The position numbers and the translations under genes are program-made. The notes below the pieces were generated by a model. The model searched no databases, had not been told where the DNA came from, and worked only from the letters and a program-made list of their open reading frames with translations. Shown here piece after piece: positions 31,692 through 39,747 of a DNA stretch of 47,052 nt. This stretch comes from an uncultured Fibrobacter sp. GTDB lineage: Bacteria; Fibrobacterota; Fibrobacteria; Fibrobacterales; Fibrobacteraceae. Positions within the stretch are counted from its first letter, which is position 1; every line of letters starts with the position of its first letter. The DNA lies in NCBI GenBank assembly GCA_937891805.1, contig CALATK010000011.1, positions 1 to 47,052 on the forward strand. Direction: 5' to 3'.

Positions 31692-33506
31692 CTACCCCAG
31701 GGCGTCCAATTCCTCAAAACGCTGGTAAGCGCGTTCCAAAGCAGCCTCCCGTTCCGCAATCTCCCCCTGCAGCTCCACAATCCGGGCCGCATTGGTATAA
31801 ACTTCGGGCTTCGAAAGTTCCGTCTGGCGCTGGGAGATTTCCGCTTCCAGGGTCTCGATTTTTTCGGGCAGGGCGGCGTATTCCCGCTCCTCGTTGTAAC
31901 TTCGCTTTTTCTTTTTTGGCGCCTCGGCAGGGGTAGCTCTCGCAGCGACGGAGCCCTGCTGGCCTCGAGTCTGTTCCCTTTCGGCCATGGCACGGGCTGC
32001 GCTGGCGGTTTCCTTTTCACGCTGTTTTCGGTTGGCTTCGTAATCGCTGTAACCACCCACCGCTTCAAAGACATTCCCGTTTTCTTCGATGGCCAGAATC
32101 TCCGTAGCCACCGAATCCAAAAACGCCCGGTCGTGACTTACTGTCAAAACGGTTCCCTTGTAGTCCGCAATCAAATCCGCCAGCAGGTCCAGGGTTTCCA
32201 TGTCCAAATCGTTGGTAGGTTCGTCCAGCACTAGCACGTTGCTGGGGTGGCTAAAGAGGCAGGCCAGCAACAGGCGATTCCGTTCACCGCCCGAAAGAGC
32301 GCTGATAGGGCCACGGGCCCTGTCCGCCGAAAACAAAAAATCCTGCAGGTAACTCAGCACATGGCGCTTCACGCCGTTCAACGTAATGTAGGCCTGGCCG
32401 TCGCCGATGTTTTCCACCAGGGACTTGTCTTCCCGAAGCCTGGTCCGCATCTGGTCAAAGTAGGCCACCTGCAGGTTCGTCCCCAGCCGGACTGTCCCGC
32501 TTTCCGGAGCAAGTTCCCCAAGAATCAGGCGCAAAAGCGTGGTCTTTCCCGAACCGTTGGGCCCCACGATTCCTATGCGGTCACCACGGAAAATTTCCGT
32601 GGTGAGGTTACTGATCAGGGGCGAGCCGTCGTAAGAATAGTTCACGTCGATAGGGCGAGCCACCAGGCGGCCGGACTTTTCCGCCTCGGTAATCTGCATG
32701 TTCACGTTCCCCACGCGGGAGCGCCGGGCCGCCCGTTCTTCTCGCATCTTGATGAGGGCGCGGACCCGGCCCTCGTTCCTGGTACGGCGTGCCTGGATTC
32801 CTTTGCGGATCCAGACTTCTTCTTCGGCCAGTTTCTTGTCGAAAAGGGCGTTGGCCTTTTCCTCTTCGGCCAGAGCCTGATCCCTGAACTGCACGAACTT
32901 GTCGTAGGGGAAATCCCAGCAGCGCACGCGGCCTCGGTCCAGGTCAAAAATTCGGGAAGCCACCCTCCGGACAAAAGCCCGGTCGTGACTCACAAAAAGA
33001 ACGGCACAGTTCAGGCGGGTGACGATTCCCTCCAGCCACTGTATGGCGGGAATGTCCAGATGGTTGGTGGGTTCGTCCAGCAAAAGCAGGTCCGGGTCCT
33101 CCGCGAGGGCCCGTGCAAAGAGCACGCGACGCTTTTGCCCGCCGGAAAGGCTGTCGAACAAAGCGTCGGCATCAATGCCCGTCTTGCCGAGGACCGCCTC
33201 GGCATGGGCATTGTGCAGGCCCTCGGAGGATATACCTCCCATCACCACGTCCCGCACGGTTCCCTCCATGTGGGCGGGAATCTCCTGGATCATGCGGGAA
33301 ATCCGCAAGCCGGACTTCTTGATGACCTCGCCGGACTGCACCTCCATTTCATCTGTAAGCACCTTCAGCAAGGTGCTCTTGCCGCAACCGTTTCGGCCCA
33401 CTAGGCAAATCCGGTCTCCGGCCTCAATATCAAAGCACACGTTGTCCAACAGGGGGGCGTTCGCCCCGATGCGCAAAAGCAGGTTCTTTGCAGAAAGAAT
33501 GGGCAT
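31692..33506 (-). CDS. ABC-F family ATPase (Uup/EttA type)
   Basis: This 604-residue soluble protein with two ABC ATPase domains and no membrane domain is the ABC-F signature. Domain 1 has Walker A GRNGCGKST, signature LSGGQKRR and Walker B LLLLDEPTNHLD. Domain 2 has GPNGSGKTT, LSGGERNR and VLVLDEPTNDLD. The linker is rich in Arg and Glu (ARRTRNEGRVRALIKMREER), and the C-terminal ~90 residues form a coiled coil, as in Uup. Such proteins act on the ribosome or on DNA structures. It starts 2 bp after the GH3 gene, so the two are co-transcribed. Confidence 0.93.
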   Translation of the reverse strand: MPILSAKNLLLRIGANAPLLDNVCFDIEAGDRICLVGRNGCGKSTLLKVLTDEMEVQSGEVIKKSGLRISRMIQEIPAHMEGTVRDVVMGGISSEGLHNAHAEAVLGKTGIDADALFDSLSGGQKRRVLFARALAEDPDLLLLDEPTNHLDIPAIQWLEGIVTRLNCAVLFVSHDRAFVRRVASRIFDLDRGRVRCWDFPYDKFVQFRDQALAEEEKANALFDKKLAEEEVWIRKGIQARRTRNEGRVRALIKMREERAARRSRVGNVNMQITEAEKSGRLVARPIDVNYSYDGSPLISNLTTEIFRGDRIGIVGPNGSGKTTLLRLILGELAPESGTVRLGTNLQVAYFDQMRTRLREDKSLVENIGDGQAYITLNGVKRHVLSYLQDFLFSADRARGPISALSGGERNRLLLACLFSHPSNVLVLDEPTNDLDMETLDLLADLIADYKGTVLTVSHDRAFLDSVATEILAIEENGNVFEAVGGYSDYEANRKQREKETASAARAMAEREQTRGQQGSVAARATPAEAPKKKKRSYNEEREYAALPEKIETLEAEISQRQTELSKPEVYTNAARIVELQGEIAEREAALERAYQRFEELDALG

Positions 33507-33508
33507 GC

Positions 33509-34681
33509 CTATCTCTTGATGCTCTTTTTCAGCTCCAGAATCCGACGCACGCTTTCGTCTATGCGGGATTCCTTGATTTCGCCCTTCTCCACCGCCGCCA
33601 TCACGGCATCAAAAGCCTTCACAAAGTCAAGAGGACAAAGCACAATGTCGATTCCCGCCTGAATCGCCTTTACGGCGGATTCTTCTACGCCAAATTCCTG
33701 CACAATGGCACCCATGTCCATGGCATCGGCCACGATGATGCCCTTGAAGCCCAGTTCACCCCGCAATTTCTCCTGCAAAATCACCGGCGAAAGGGTGGAG
33801 GGCAAGTTGTTTCCCGTCACCTTCGGGGCGGCGATGTGAGCCGTCATAATCATCTGGGCTCCGGCATCGATTCCCGCCTTGAAAGGAACCATCTCGCAGG
33901 TCTTCATTTCCTCCCAGGTCTTCTGGGTAGCTACGTAACCCGTGTGGGTATCCGCCTTCACGTCCCCGTGGCCCGGGAAATGCTTAAGGGTCCCCACCAC
34001 CTTTGCCGAATCCAGCCCCTGCAAGTAGGCCTGCACCATGTCGGCCACCACTTCCGGGGTGTCCGAAAACGCACGGGGGCCAATCACGATGTTTTCCGGA
34101 TTGGTGTTCACGTCGGCCACCGGCGCAAAGTCAATGTCAAAGCCATACTCCCGAACATAGGAACCAATGGTAAAGGCCATCTTATAGACTTCGCTCGGGT
34201 CCCCGGCCTCGGCAACGGCAGCCATGCTTTCGTACTTGGGAACATCAAAGGTTCCGTTGTTGGCAATGCGGGCCACCCGACCGCCTTCCTCGTCAATGGC
34301 AAGCAGGGGCAAACCCTTCAGTTTCCGGATATCCTCAATAAAGGTGGCCAGCTGGGACTTGTCCTTTATATTGTGGGCAAAGAGAATCATGCCACCGATG
34401 GGATAATCCTCGTTTACCGCAAGCATGGTCCGGTTCACCTCCTGCAGGCTGTAATCCGGGAGTTCCGTATAGCTTTTCCAGTGGATGCTCGTGTCCAGGG
34501 CCTCCGGCCGCACCAAAAACATCTGGCCTACTTTCTCCCGAAGGGTCAGGTTCTCTATGGCAAAAGGATCCTTGCAGCAATCCTCCGACACACTGGTAGA
34601 GGAATCCACATTGGAACATGAGACTAACAAGGTTGCAAATAGGCCGAAGGCGACCCAACGGGCGACAAAAAGTCTCTTCAT
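33509..34681 (-). CDS. Glycoside hydrolase family 3 lipoprotein (NagZ-like beta-N-acetylhexosaminidase)
   Basis: The ATG at 34681 (MKRLFVARWVAFGLFATLLV then SC) follows TGGAG and opens a lipoprotein signal with the lipobox LVSC. The mature 390-residue precursor is a single GH3 barrel: VGQMFLVRPEAL, AIDEEGGRVARI, KHFPGHGDVKADTHTG (substrate loop with the Asp/His pair typical of NagZ-type enzymes), and IIVADAMDMGAI with the probable nucleophile Asp. NagZ enzymes remove N-acetylglucosamine from muropeptides. This one is exported and lipid-anchored, so it may act on peptidoglycan or other glycans in the periplasm. Confidence 0.9.
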   Translation of the reverse strand: MKRLFVARWVAFGLFATLLVSCSNVDSSTSVSEDCCKDPFAIENLTLREKVGQMFLVRPEALDTSIHWKSYTELPDYSLQEVNRTMLAVNEDYPIGGMILFAHNIKDKSQLATFIEDIRKLKGLPLLAIDEEGGRVARIANNGTFDVPKYESMAAVAEAGDPSEVYKMAFTIGSYVREYGFDIDFAPVADVNTNPENIVIGPRAFSDTPEVVADMVQAYLQGLDSAKVVGTLKHFPGHGDVKADTHTGYVATQKTWEEMKTCEMVPFKAGIDAGAQMIMTAHIAAPKVTGNNLPSTLSPVILQEKLRGELGFKGIIVADAMDMGAIVQEFGVEESAVKAIQAGIDIVLCPLDFVKAFDAVMAAVEKGEIKESRIDESVRRILELKKSIKR

Positions 34682-34779
34682 ATTGGCTCCAGTTGGATAA
34701 TTTGAACGTTTTTCAGGATTTTCGCAAAATTTATATTTTTTTGCAACCATCCTCCGCCCCCGCACATCCAAATAGCAGA

Positions 34780-35322
34780 ATGAACGAAAGAGGTGTCCTG
34801 AACGGCTTGAAAAGCGGCAGCCGCGAAGCTCTTGCCATACTCTGGCAAGAACATAGCGGCCATGTGCTGAATCTCGCCTTCCGGATGCTCAAGGACCGGG
34901 ACCAGGCCGAAGACATACTGATGGATGTCTTTGTCCAGGTGCCCAGATCCGTTCAGAAATTCCGTGGCGAGAGCAATCTCGGCACCTGGCTCTACAGGCT
35001 CACCGTCAACGCCTGCCTCATGAAACTCCGGGCAGAGCGTAGGCATGCCGAACTGGAAGAAGAAAACTGGGACACTATCGTCGAAAGCGCCCTGGGCACA
35101 GAGGAAAAGGAACAGGAGTTTGATACAGAACTTTTAACCCTTGGGCTAAACCAGCTGCCCGCCGAAACCCGGAGCATGCTCTGGCTCAAGGACGCCGAGG
35201 GGCTAGACATCAAGGATTTGACAGAGATTTACCGCATGCCCGACGGAACCATCAAGGCAAGACTCAGCAGGGCGAGGCACTTTGTAAAGGACTTTTTAAC
35301 AAGGAAACAGAAAAATGCGTGA
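34780..35322 (+). CDS. ECF-type RNA polymerase sigma factor
   Basis: I chose the ATG at 34780 (MNERGVLNGLKSGSREALAI). It gives 180 residues, the normal ECF length, whereas an upstream in-frame extension reads through the promoter region. Sigma region 2 is seen in FRMLKDRDQAEDILMDVFVQ and region 4 in LPAETRSMLWLKDAEGLDIK with the recognition helix MPDGTIKARLSRAR. The gene overlaps the next by 8 bp, the typical sigma/anti-sigma arrangement. It is divergent from the GH3 lipoprotein gene across about 100 bp. Confidence 0.93.
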   Translation: MNERGVLNGLKSGSREALAILWQEHSGHVLNLAFRMLKDRDQAEDILMDVFVQVPRSVQKFRGESNLGTWLYRLTVNACLMKLRAERRHAELEEENWDTIVESALGTEEKEQEFDTELLTLGLNQLPAETRSMLWLKDAEGLDIKDLTEIYRMPDGTIKARLSRARHFVKDFLTRKQKNA

Positions 35323-35701
35323 TTCCATCGACTTTTCCAAAATGGAACGGATTACGCCTAGGGAAGATTCCTGGGACAAGGTCTGCGCACGGCTCGACAA
35401 GGCCGAAAAAGAGCGCACCCTCAAGTTCAGCTTCTTTTCCGCCATTCCCATCGCCGCAAGTTTCCTGCTGGTGGGTTTCAGCCTGTTCCTCAGGTCCATG
35501 GACGCCAATGAAACCGCTCCGGCCGTCAAGAACCAGGTCGCCGCATCCGACATGGCTTCAGCCGACGTCGCCGCATCTCAAGCCGACAGCGCCGTCATTC
35601 TGAGCAACTGGTACAGCAACCTCGGGCAGAGCGATGCCGACCTGGAATCTTTGGACGAATTTCAATTCATCAGTTATCTCTTAAAAAAGGAGGATAAGTA
35701 A
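35315..35701 (+). CDS. Probable membrane-bound anti-sigma factor
   Basis: This 128-residue protein has a cytoplasmic N-terminal ~45 residues (MRDSIDFSKMERITPREDSW ... RLDKAEKERT) and one transmembrane helix (SAIPIAASFLLVGFSLFLRS, about residues 41-61). A short periplasmic part follows. No zinc-binding HxxxCxxC motif is present. Its role is inferred from position: it overlaps the ECF sigma gene by 8 bp and shares the TAATG junction with the next gene, which has a metal-sensor look. Confidence 0.75.
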   Translation: MRDSIDFSKMERITPREDSWDKVCARLDKAEKERTLKFSFFSAIPIAASFLLVGFSLFLRSMDANETAPAVKNQVAASDMASADVAASQADSAVILSNWYSNLGQSDADLESLDEFQFISYLLKKEDK

Positions 35702-36309
35702 TGAAAAACTCCGTTAAAATATTCGTGGCAAGCCTCATCGTGCTTGCCTGCGCCGTAGGGTTCTTCCTCGGCACATGCTGCAGTGTGCTCTGTTACCACA
35801 AGCATTCTTGCGACCGTATGGACGCTCCCGAAAAAGTGGCGGCAGCGCCACACGAAGGCCATTTCAAGAAAGGCCACGAAGGCAAGGGTTTCCAGAAAAA
35901 CTGGCCCCACCCGGCCATGTTCGATTCCCTGCTGCAGGTGACTCCAGAGCAAAAGACCGCCCTGGAAAAGCACCGCGAAGAAACCGGCAAGGCCTTCAAG
36001 GAACTCCATGGGCAAAAGATGTCTGCCGAAAAAGAACTGAAAGAAGCCCTGGACAGCGGTGACGAAGCTAAAATCGAAGAGGCCAAGGTCAAAATCCTCG
36101 ACGCCCAAAAAGCCCTGCTGGACAACCGCATCGAAGGCGTCAAGAGCATCAACAAGATTCTCACCAAGGAACAGCAAGAAAAGTTCCACCAGGTTTTGAA
36201 AGAGAGCTTCGAAAAGTTTAAAAAAGGCCATCGTGGCAAGCGAGGCCCCCGGGAACGCGGGCCTACACCTCCCCCCGAACGGGAAACCCCGCCCCATGAG
36301 GCCCCATAA
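35701..36309 (+). CDS. Periplasmic CpxP/Spy/CnrX-like sensor, His/Cys-rich N-terminus
   Basis: The start overlaps the preceding stop by one base (TAATG) and follows AAAGGAGG. The 202-residue protein is held by an N-terminal hydrophobic segment (VKIFVASLIVLACAVGFFLG). A cluster of metal-liking residues comes next (TCCSVLCYHKHSCDRM, then HEGHFKKGHEGKGF). A long alpha-helical part has two LTxxQ-type boxes (VTPEQKTALEKHREE and LTKEQQEKFHQVL), as in CpxP, Spy and CnrX/NccX proteins. The tail is Pro/Arg/Gly-rich. With the sigma and anti-sigma genes it resembles the cnrYXH metal-sensing design, with the gene order sigma, anti-sigma, sensor. Function inferred. Confidence 0.8.
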   Translation: MKNSVKIFVASLIVLACAVGFFLGTCCSVLCYHKHSCDRMDAPEKVAAAPHEGHFKKGHEGKGFQKNWPHPAMFDSLLQVTPEQKTALEKHREETGKAFKELHGQKMSAEKELKEALDSGDEAKIEEAKVKILDAQKALLDNRIEGVKSINKILTKEQQEKFHQVLKESFEKFKKGHRGKRGPRERGPTPPPERETPPHEAP

Positions 36310-36336
36310 TTCACACAAAATTCCTTGATACGCAAC

Positions 36337-36374
36337 AAGGTCCCGACAAAGCTGCCGGGACCTTTCTTTTTTTC
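36337..36374 (+). terminator. Terminator of the sigma/anti-sigma/sensor operon
   Basis: AAGGTCCCG and CGGGACCTT form a perfect 9-bp stem, followed by TCTTTTTTTC. Confidence 0.9.
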
Positions 36375-36416
36375 TCAATTTTATTATATTCTTTTAACAA
36401 AATAATGGAGGTTTTC

Positions 36417-38057
36417 ATGAGATTTTTCTGGATTCTCGGAATATCGCTTGCAATCACAACCCTTTCAGCCTGTTCTTCAGACAGCCATTCTTCTTCTGAA
36501 CCCGAGGATACCCAAGACAGTTCGTCCTCCGCCTCCCTGGATGACGTTGACGACATCCTGGACAAAAGTTCTGCTTCTACAGAAAAAGAAGAAACTAAGA
36601 CCGAAGATGGAGGAGATGAACAAACTATCAAATCGTCCGGTTCCACAGCATCCACCGAAGTAAATGGTCTCATGCGTTCCGCCTGCGACACAAAAGATGG
36701 CGAGAGTGTTCTAGAAGCACTGGACGTGGTCAACGAAAAGGCCATCGACCTGTTTGAGGCATTCGCCGACAAGGACTTTGACAAGGGAAAATCCCTCAGT
36801 ACCGAAGTCAAGTCTGCCTACAAGAAGGTTTTGAACAAGGCTCCCAAAAACTGCAACGCCCAACTGGGTTACGCAGTAGCCTCCATTGTAGACCTGGCCA
36901 ACAATAAGACTCTGAATGACTTGTACAGCGATTACGATTTCTGGTTTAGCGACTACGGCATCGAAAGTTTGGAAGACTTCACAGACATGATTACCGCCCT
37001 TTCCAAAAACAAGAGCTTTACCAAAACCGCTCAGGACGCCCTTGAAAAGGAAGTCGCCCCCACGGTTGATTCCGCCATAACATACATGCAATACATCATG
37101 GCTCAAGGCGACTACGCTCTGCAGCTCAGCGACGGTGAAGAAATCCGAGAAATGGACAACAGCGAATTCGGCATCGCCCTTGGCGGCCTGTTCGCCACAA
37201 AAGCAGCCATCACCATCGCCACCAGTATGAACCTAGAAATTGACGACAACGGCAAATACGACTGGATCAACAACTTGAATGGCCTCACCGTTGGCGAAGA
37301 AGAGCCCTCCGCCAAACAAAAGGCTGCCCTTGTCAAAATCGTGAACCTTATCGGTGCAAACGGAACTTTCACTTCTATTTATAGCAACAAGCAAAAGGAT
37401 TGGAAAAACGTCCCGAACCTGGTGGATAGTGCCCTTACAGAAATCCGCGCCGCATTCCAGTACAGCCTTGACGAGAGCATGACAAAGGGCAGCCAGAACA
37501 ACGACTTTTACGTGGTGGGCAAAGGTGCCGACGCAGATATCAGCACAAGCGACGTAAAGAGCATCATCGAGAATCTGGATAAGGGGCTTAAAGCCACCCG
37601 CGGTCCCTACGAAGTGACGTTCAAGGGAAAAACCTTCGTGGTCAATGCTCGCAAGTACTTCGAAAATGTGGATGGCGTTAAAAATTATCTACCCTACTAT
37701 GTTTTTGACGGTAGCGACCTCGAAAGCTTCTACTTTACCGATAAGTCCGGCAAGAATACAGTGTCCCTGCTGAATTTCCTCGACGGGACACTTTCGTTCC
37801 CAGACGATGCAGAGCAAGTAGTCTTCTTCAAGGATCCCACCTTTGGCGGAATCTTCCCCGACTTCGAACAGAAAGACGTTTGGGAACTGATTGACAAACT
37901 GAAGGGCATCAGATTCAATTTCTGGGACAGCGATGATGAGAGCGGCGGTGCCGTAGAGGTGTATTGTTTCTACCGCGATGAAAACGTCAACACCTTTTAT
38001 TCGTATGACGATTGTGAGGAATATGGTGTCGGCGGGTGTTACTACGATTGTTACTAA
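36417..38057 (+). CDS. Serine-rich Fibrobacter-type lipoprotein, function unknown
   Basis: The ATG at 36417 follows GGAGG with about 5-base spacing. The product (546 residues) has a lipoprotein signal ending LSAC and then an acidic Ser-rich linker of about 60 residues. The body is mostly helical from about residue 80 (IDLFEAFADKDFDKGKSLST, VKSAYKKVLNKAPKNCNAQL). A more beta-like C-terminal third ends in a Cys/Tyr-rich tail (YDDCEEYGVGGCYYDCY). I do not recognise a family. It ends 3 bp before the outer-membrane barrel gene, so the pair may form an envelope complex. Confidence 0.8.
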   Translation: MRFFWILGISLAITTLSACSSDSHSSSEPEDTQDSSSSASLDDVDDILDKSSASTEKEETKTEDGGDEQTIKSSGSTASTEVNGLMRSACDTKDGESVLEALDVVNEKAIDLFEAFADKDFDKGKSLSTEVKSAYKKVLNKAPKNCNAQLGYAVASIVDLANNKTLNDLYSDYDFWFSDYGIESLEDFTDMITALSKNKSFTKTAQDALEKEVAPTVDSAITYMQYIMAQGDYALQLSDGEEIREMDNSEFGIALGGLFATKAAITIATSMNLEIDDNGKYDWINNLNGLTVGEEEPSAKQKAALVKIVNLIGANGTFTSIYSNKQKDWKNVPNLVDSALTEIRAAFQYSLDESMTKGSQNNDFYVVGKGADADISTSDVKSIIENLDKGLKATRGPYEVTFKGKTFVVNARKYFENVDGVKNYLPYYVFDGSDLESFYFTDKSGKNTVSLLNFLDGTLSFPDDAEQVVFFKDPTFGGIFPDFEQKDVWELIDKLKGIRFNFWDSDDESGGAVEVYCFYRDENVNTFYSYDDCEEYGVGGCYYDCY

Positions 38058-38060
38058 CCC

Positions 38061-39542
38061 TTGCGTAACCTAGCGAAAATTTTCTCGGCGACCCTGCTCA
38101 TTGCAAACACGGGGTTCGCCTGGAACTCCGGGCTCGTCCAGTGCGACGGGCTTTTTCTGTTGGACTGGAAGGGTTCAAAAGCATCAGCCAAAGGCTGCTC
38201 CGCCAGCGACAGCTTGCAGGCAGGGGATTGGGCTTTGGGGGCAAGCGTCGGAAAGAGTCATTACCATCTAAGTTACCGCCGCGACAGCGACCGTAAAAAC
38301 TATTCCTGGAATTTGAAGACAGGAGAAACTCTCACTACAGGACACACATCCCTTTCCAGGGATTTCAAATTCTTTGGCGTAGATGCCAACATCAACGCAC
38401 TTCCCGCTATCGGGTTTTCTTCCCGTTTCCACCTTCCCGACTCCTTGCTCTACGCCAAGGCATCCATCAACGCTGGACTCCTTGAACTTTCGGGAATTCA
38501 CTGGCATTCCGACTGGGAAGAGGATTACGTTCCTACCATTGACGCTACCTACCAATCCACCGCACTCGCCAAAAGTTTTTCTGCGGGAACAAAGCTACTG
38601 AGCCACCGACTGCAAGGGGAATTTTTCTACGGGGAAACCTCCCCAGACATCGAAAACCAGTGGGGTTACACCTTCAGCGATTCCTCTGATTTTTTGGGGA
38701 CGGACTTCCGCTACCTCTATGACGGCGCCAACAACAAGGTCCAACTTTCTTACACCTACCTGTATGCCGATATCCGCCTGTTCGGCCTGATGCGGGAAAA
38801 CGTCGACGAGGTAGACGAAAAGAGATTCGCCTACCTGCCCCTGGGAATAGACGCCAACCTTTTCCAGGCGGAGTTCCAGCGCAAGTTCCAAGACGGCGAC
38901 CGATTCACGGCAAGGGCCGTTTACGGGACCCTGGAAATAAACATCCCCTGGGAAAGCAGGCGCTTTTACGAGACCCTGGCCCCAAATCGAGCCTTGAAAA
39001 GCTCCACATTAAAGACCCTTTCCTTTAGCATTTTTCAGCGTTCTTTCCGCATATATGGCGACATTGACGGAAAAATCTTAGACGCCAGTTTGGGCTACCA
39101 GTGGAACCTGAATGTGGGCCGTTGGCACCTGCTACCCAAGGCAACCCTTGACGGTTTTTACGCCTCTTACATAGCCAAGCTAAACATGCGCAAGGAAAAA
39201 TCCGGGTTCTTCCACATCAAGCATTCTACCAGCACCTGGCAACAGGAGGGCTATGTCGTCGGAGCATTGGCGGGGCTAAACACCGAACTACAATCCCCGT
39301 CAAAAGCCTTCTTTGTCTCCTTCGGCATGGAACAGATTATTCCCCTGCACTTTCACACCGAAAAAGGACCAGACAAAGGACCTGCCGAAGAACCCGAGCC
39401 ACCCGACATTCCCGATATCAACGAAGACATCACAACAGAAAAGAACAAGGGCAGATCCCTTGCCGAAAAATGGGATTCCTTTTCTTCGCTTGTTTTCCGC
39501 AACGGATTTGCGTTGCAAATCCAAGCGGGTTTCAGATTCTAG
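38061..39542 (+). CDS. Outer-membrane beta-barrel protein
   Basis: The only sensible start is the TTG at 38061, 3 bases after the preceding stop. It opens a signal peptide (MRNLAKIFSATLLIANTGFA) and has no ribosome binding site of its own, so translation is probably coupled to the lipoprotein gene. The 493-residue protein shows many alternating amphipathic strands with aromatic girdle residues (YHLSYRRDSDRKNYSWNL, KVQLSYTYLYADIRLFGLM). It ends LQIQAGFRF with a terminal Phe, the usual BAM recognition signal. A periplasmic Pro/Glu-rich insertion lies near residues 432-450. The family is not recognised. Confidence 0.85.
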   Translation: MRNLAKIFSATLLIANTGFAWNSGLVQCDGLFLLDWKGSKASAKGCSASDSLQAGDWALGASVGKSHYHLSYRRDSDRKNYSWNLKTGETLTTGHTSLSRDFKFFGVDANINALPAIGFSSRFHLPDSLLYAKASINAGLLELSGIHWHSDWEEDYVPTIDATYQSTALAKSFSAGTKLLSHRLQGEFFYGETSPDIENQWGYTFSDSSDFLGTDFRYLYDGANNKVQLSYTYLYADIRLFGLMRENVDEVDEKRFAYLPLGIDANLFQAEFQRKFQDGDRFTARAVYGTLEINIPWESRRFYETLAPNRALKSSTLKTLSFSIFQRSFRIYGDIDGKILDASLGYQWNLNVGRWHLLPKATLDGFYASYIAKLNMRKEKSGFFHIKHSTSTWQQEGYVVGALAGLNTELQSPSKAFFVSFGMEQIIPLHFHTEKGPDKGPAEEPEPPDIPDINEDITTEKNKGRSLAEKWDSFSSLVFRNGFALQIQAGFRF

Positions 39543-39675
39543 TTAATCAACCCGCTCTACCCTCGATGGCCTCGCCTCAAACGAAATCGCCGTATCTCTT
39601 TCTGGATGCAAGCAAAATCACATAAAGACCAGAGACTTGTAATCTTCATCACTTTTCCGATGCCCTAAAGCGCTA

Positions 39676-39710
39676 TTGCAAAAACAAGGGGGGGGCCTTT
39701 TACTTATATT
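39676..39710 (+). promoter_or_regulatory. Possible promoter with a run of eight G in its spacer
   Basis: TTGCAA (39676-39681) could be a -35. A G8 tract (39688-39695) follows, then T/A-rich candidates TTTACT (39699-39704, 17-bp spacing) or TATATT (39705-39710, 23-bp spacing). Length changes in the G tract would alter the spacing. Confidence 0.35.
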
Positions 39711-39747
39711 TCGATGTAGGTAAAAACTACTAGAAGGAAAAAACAAA

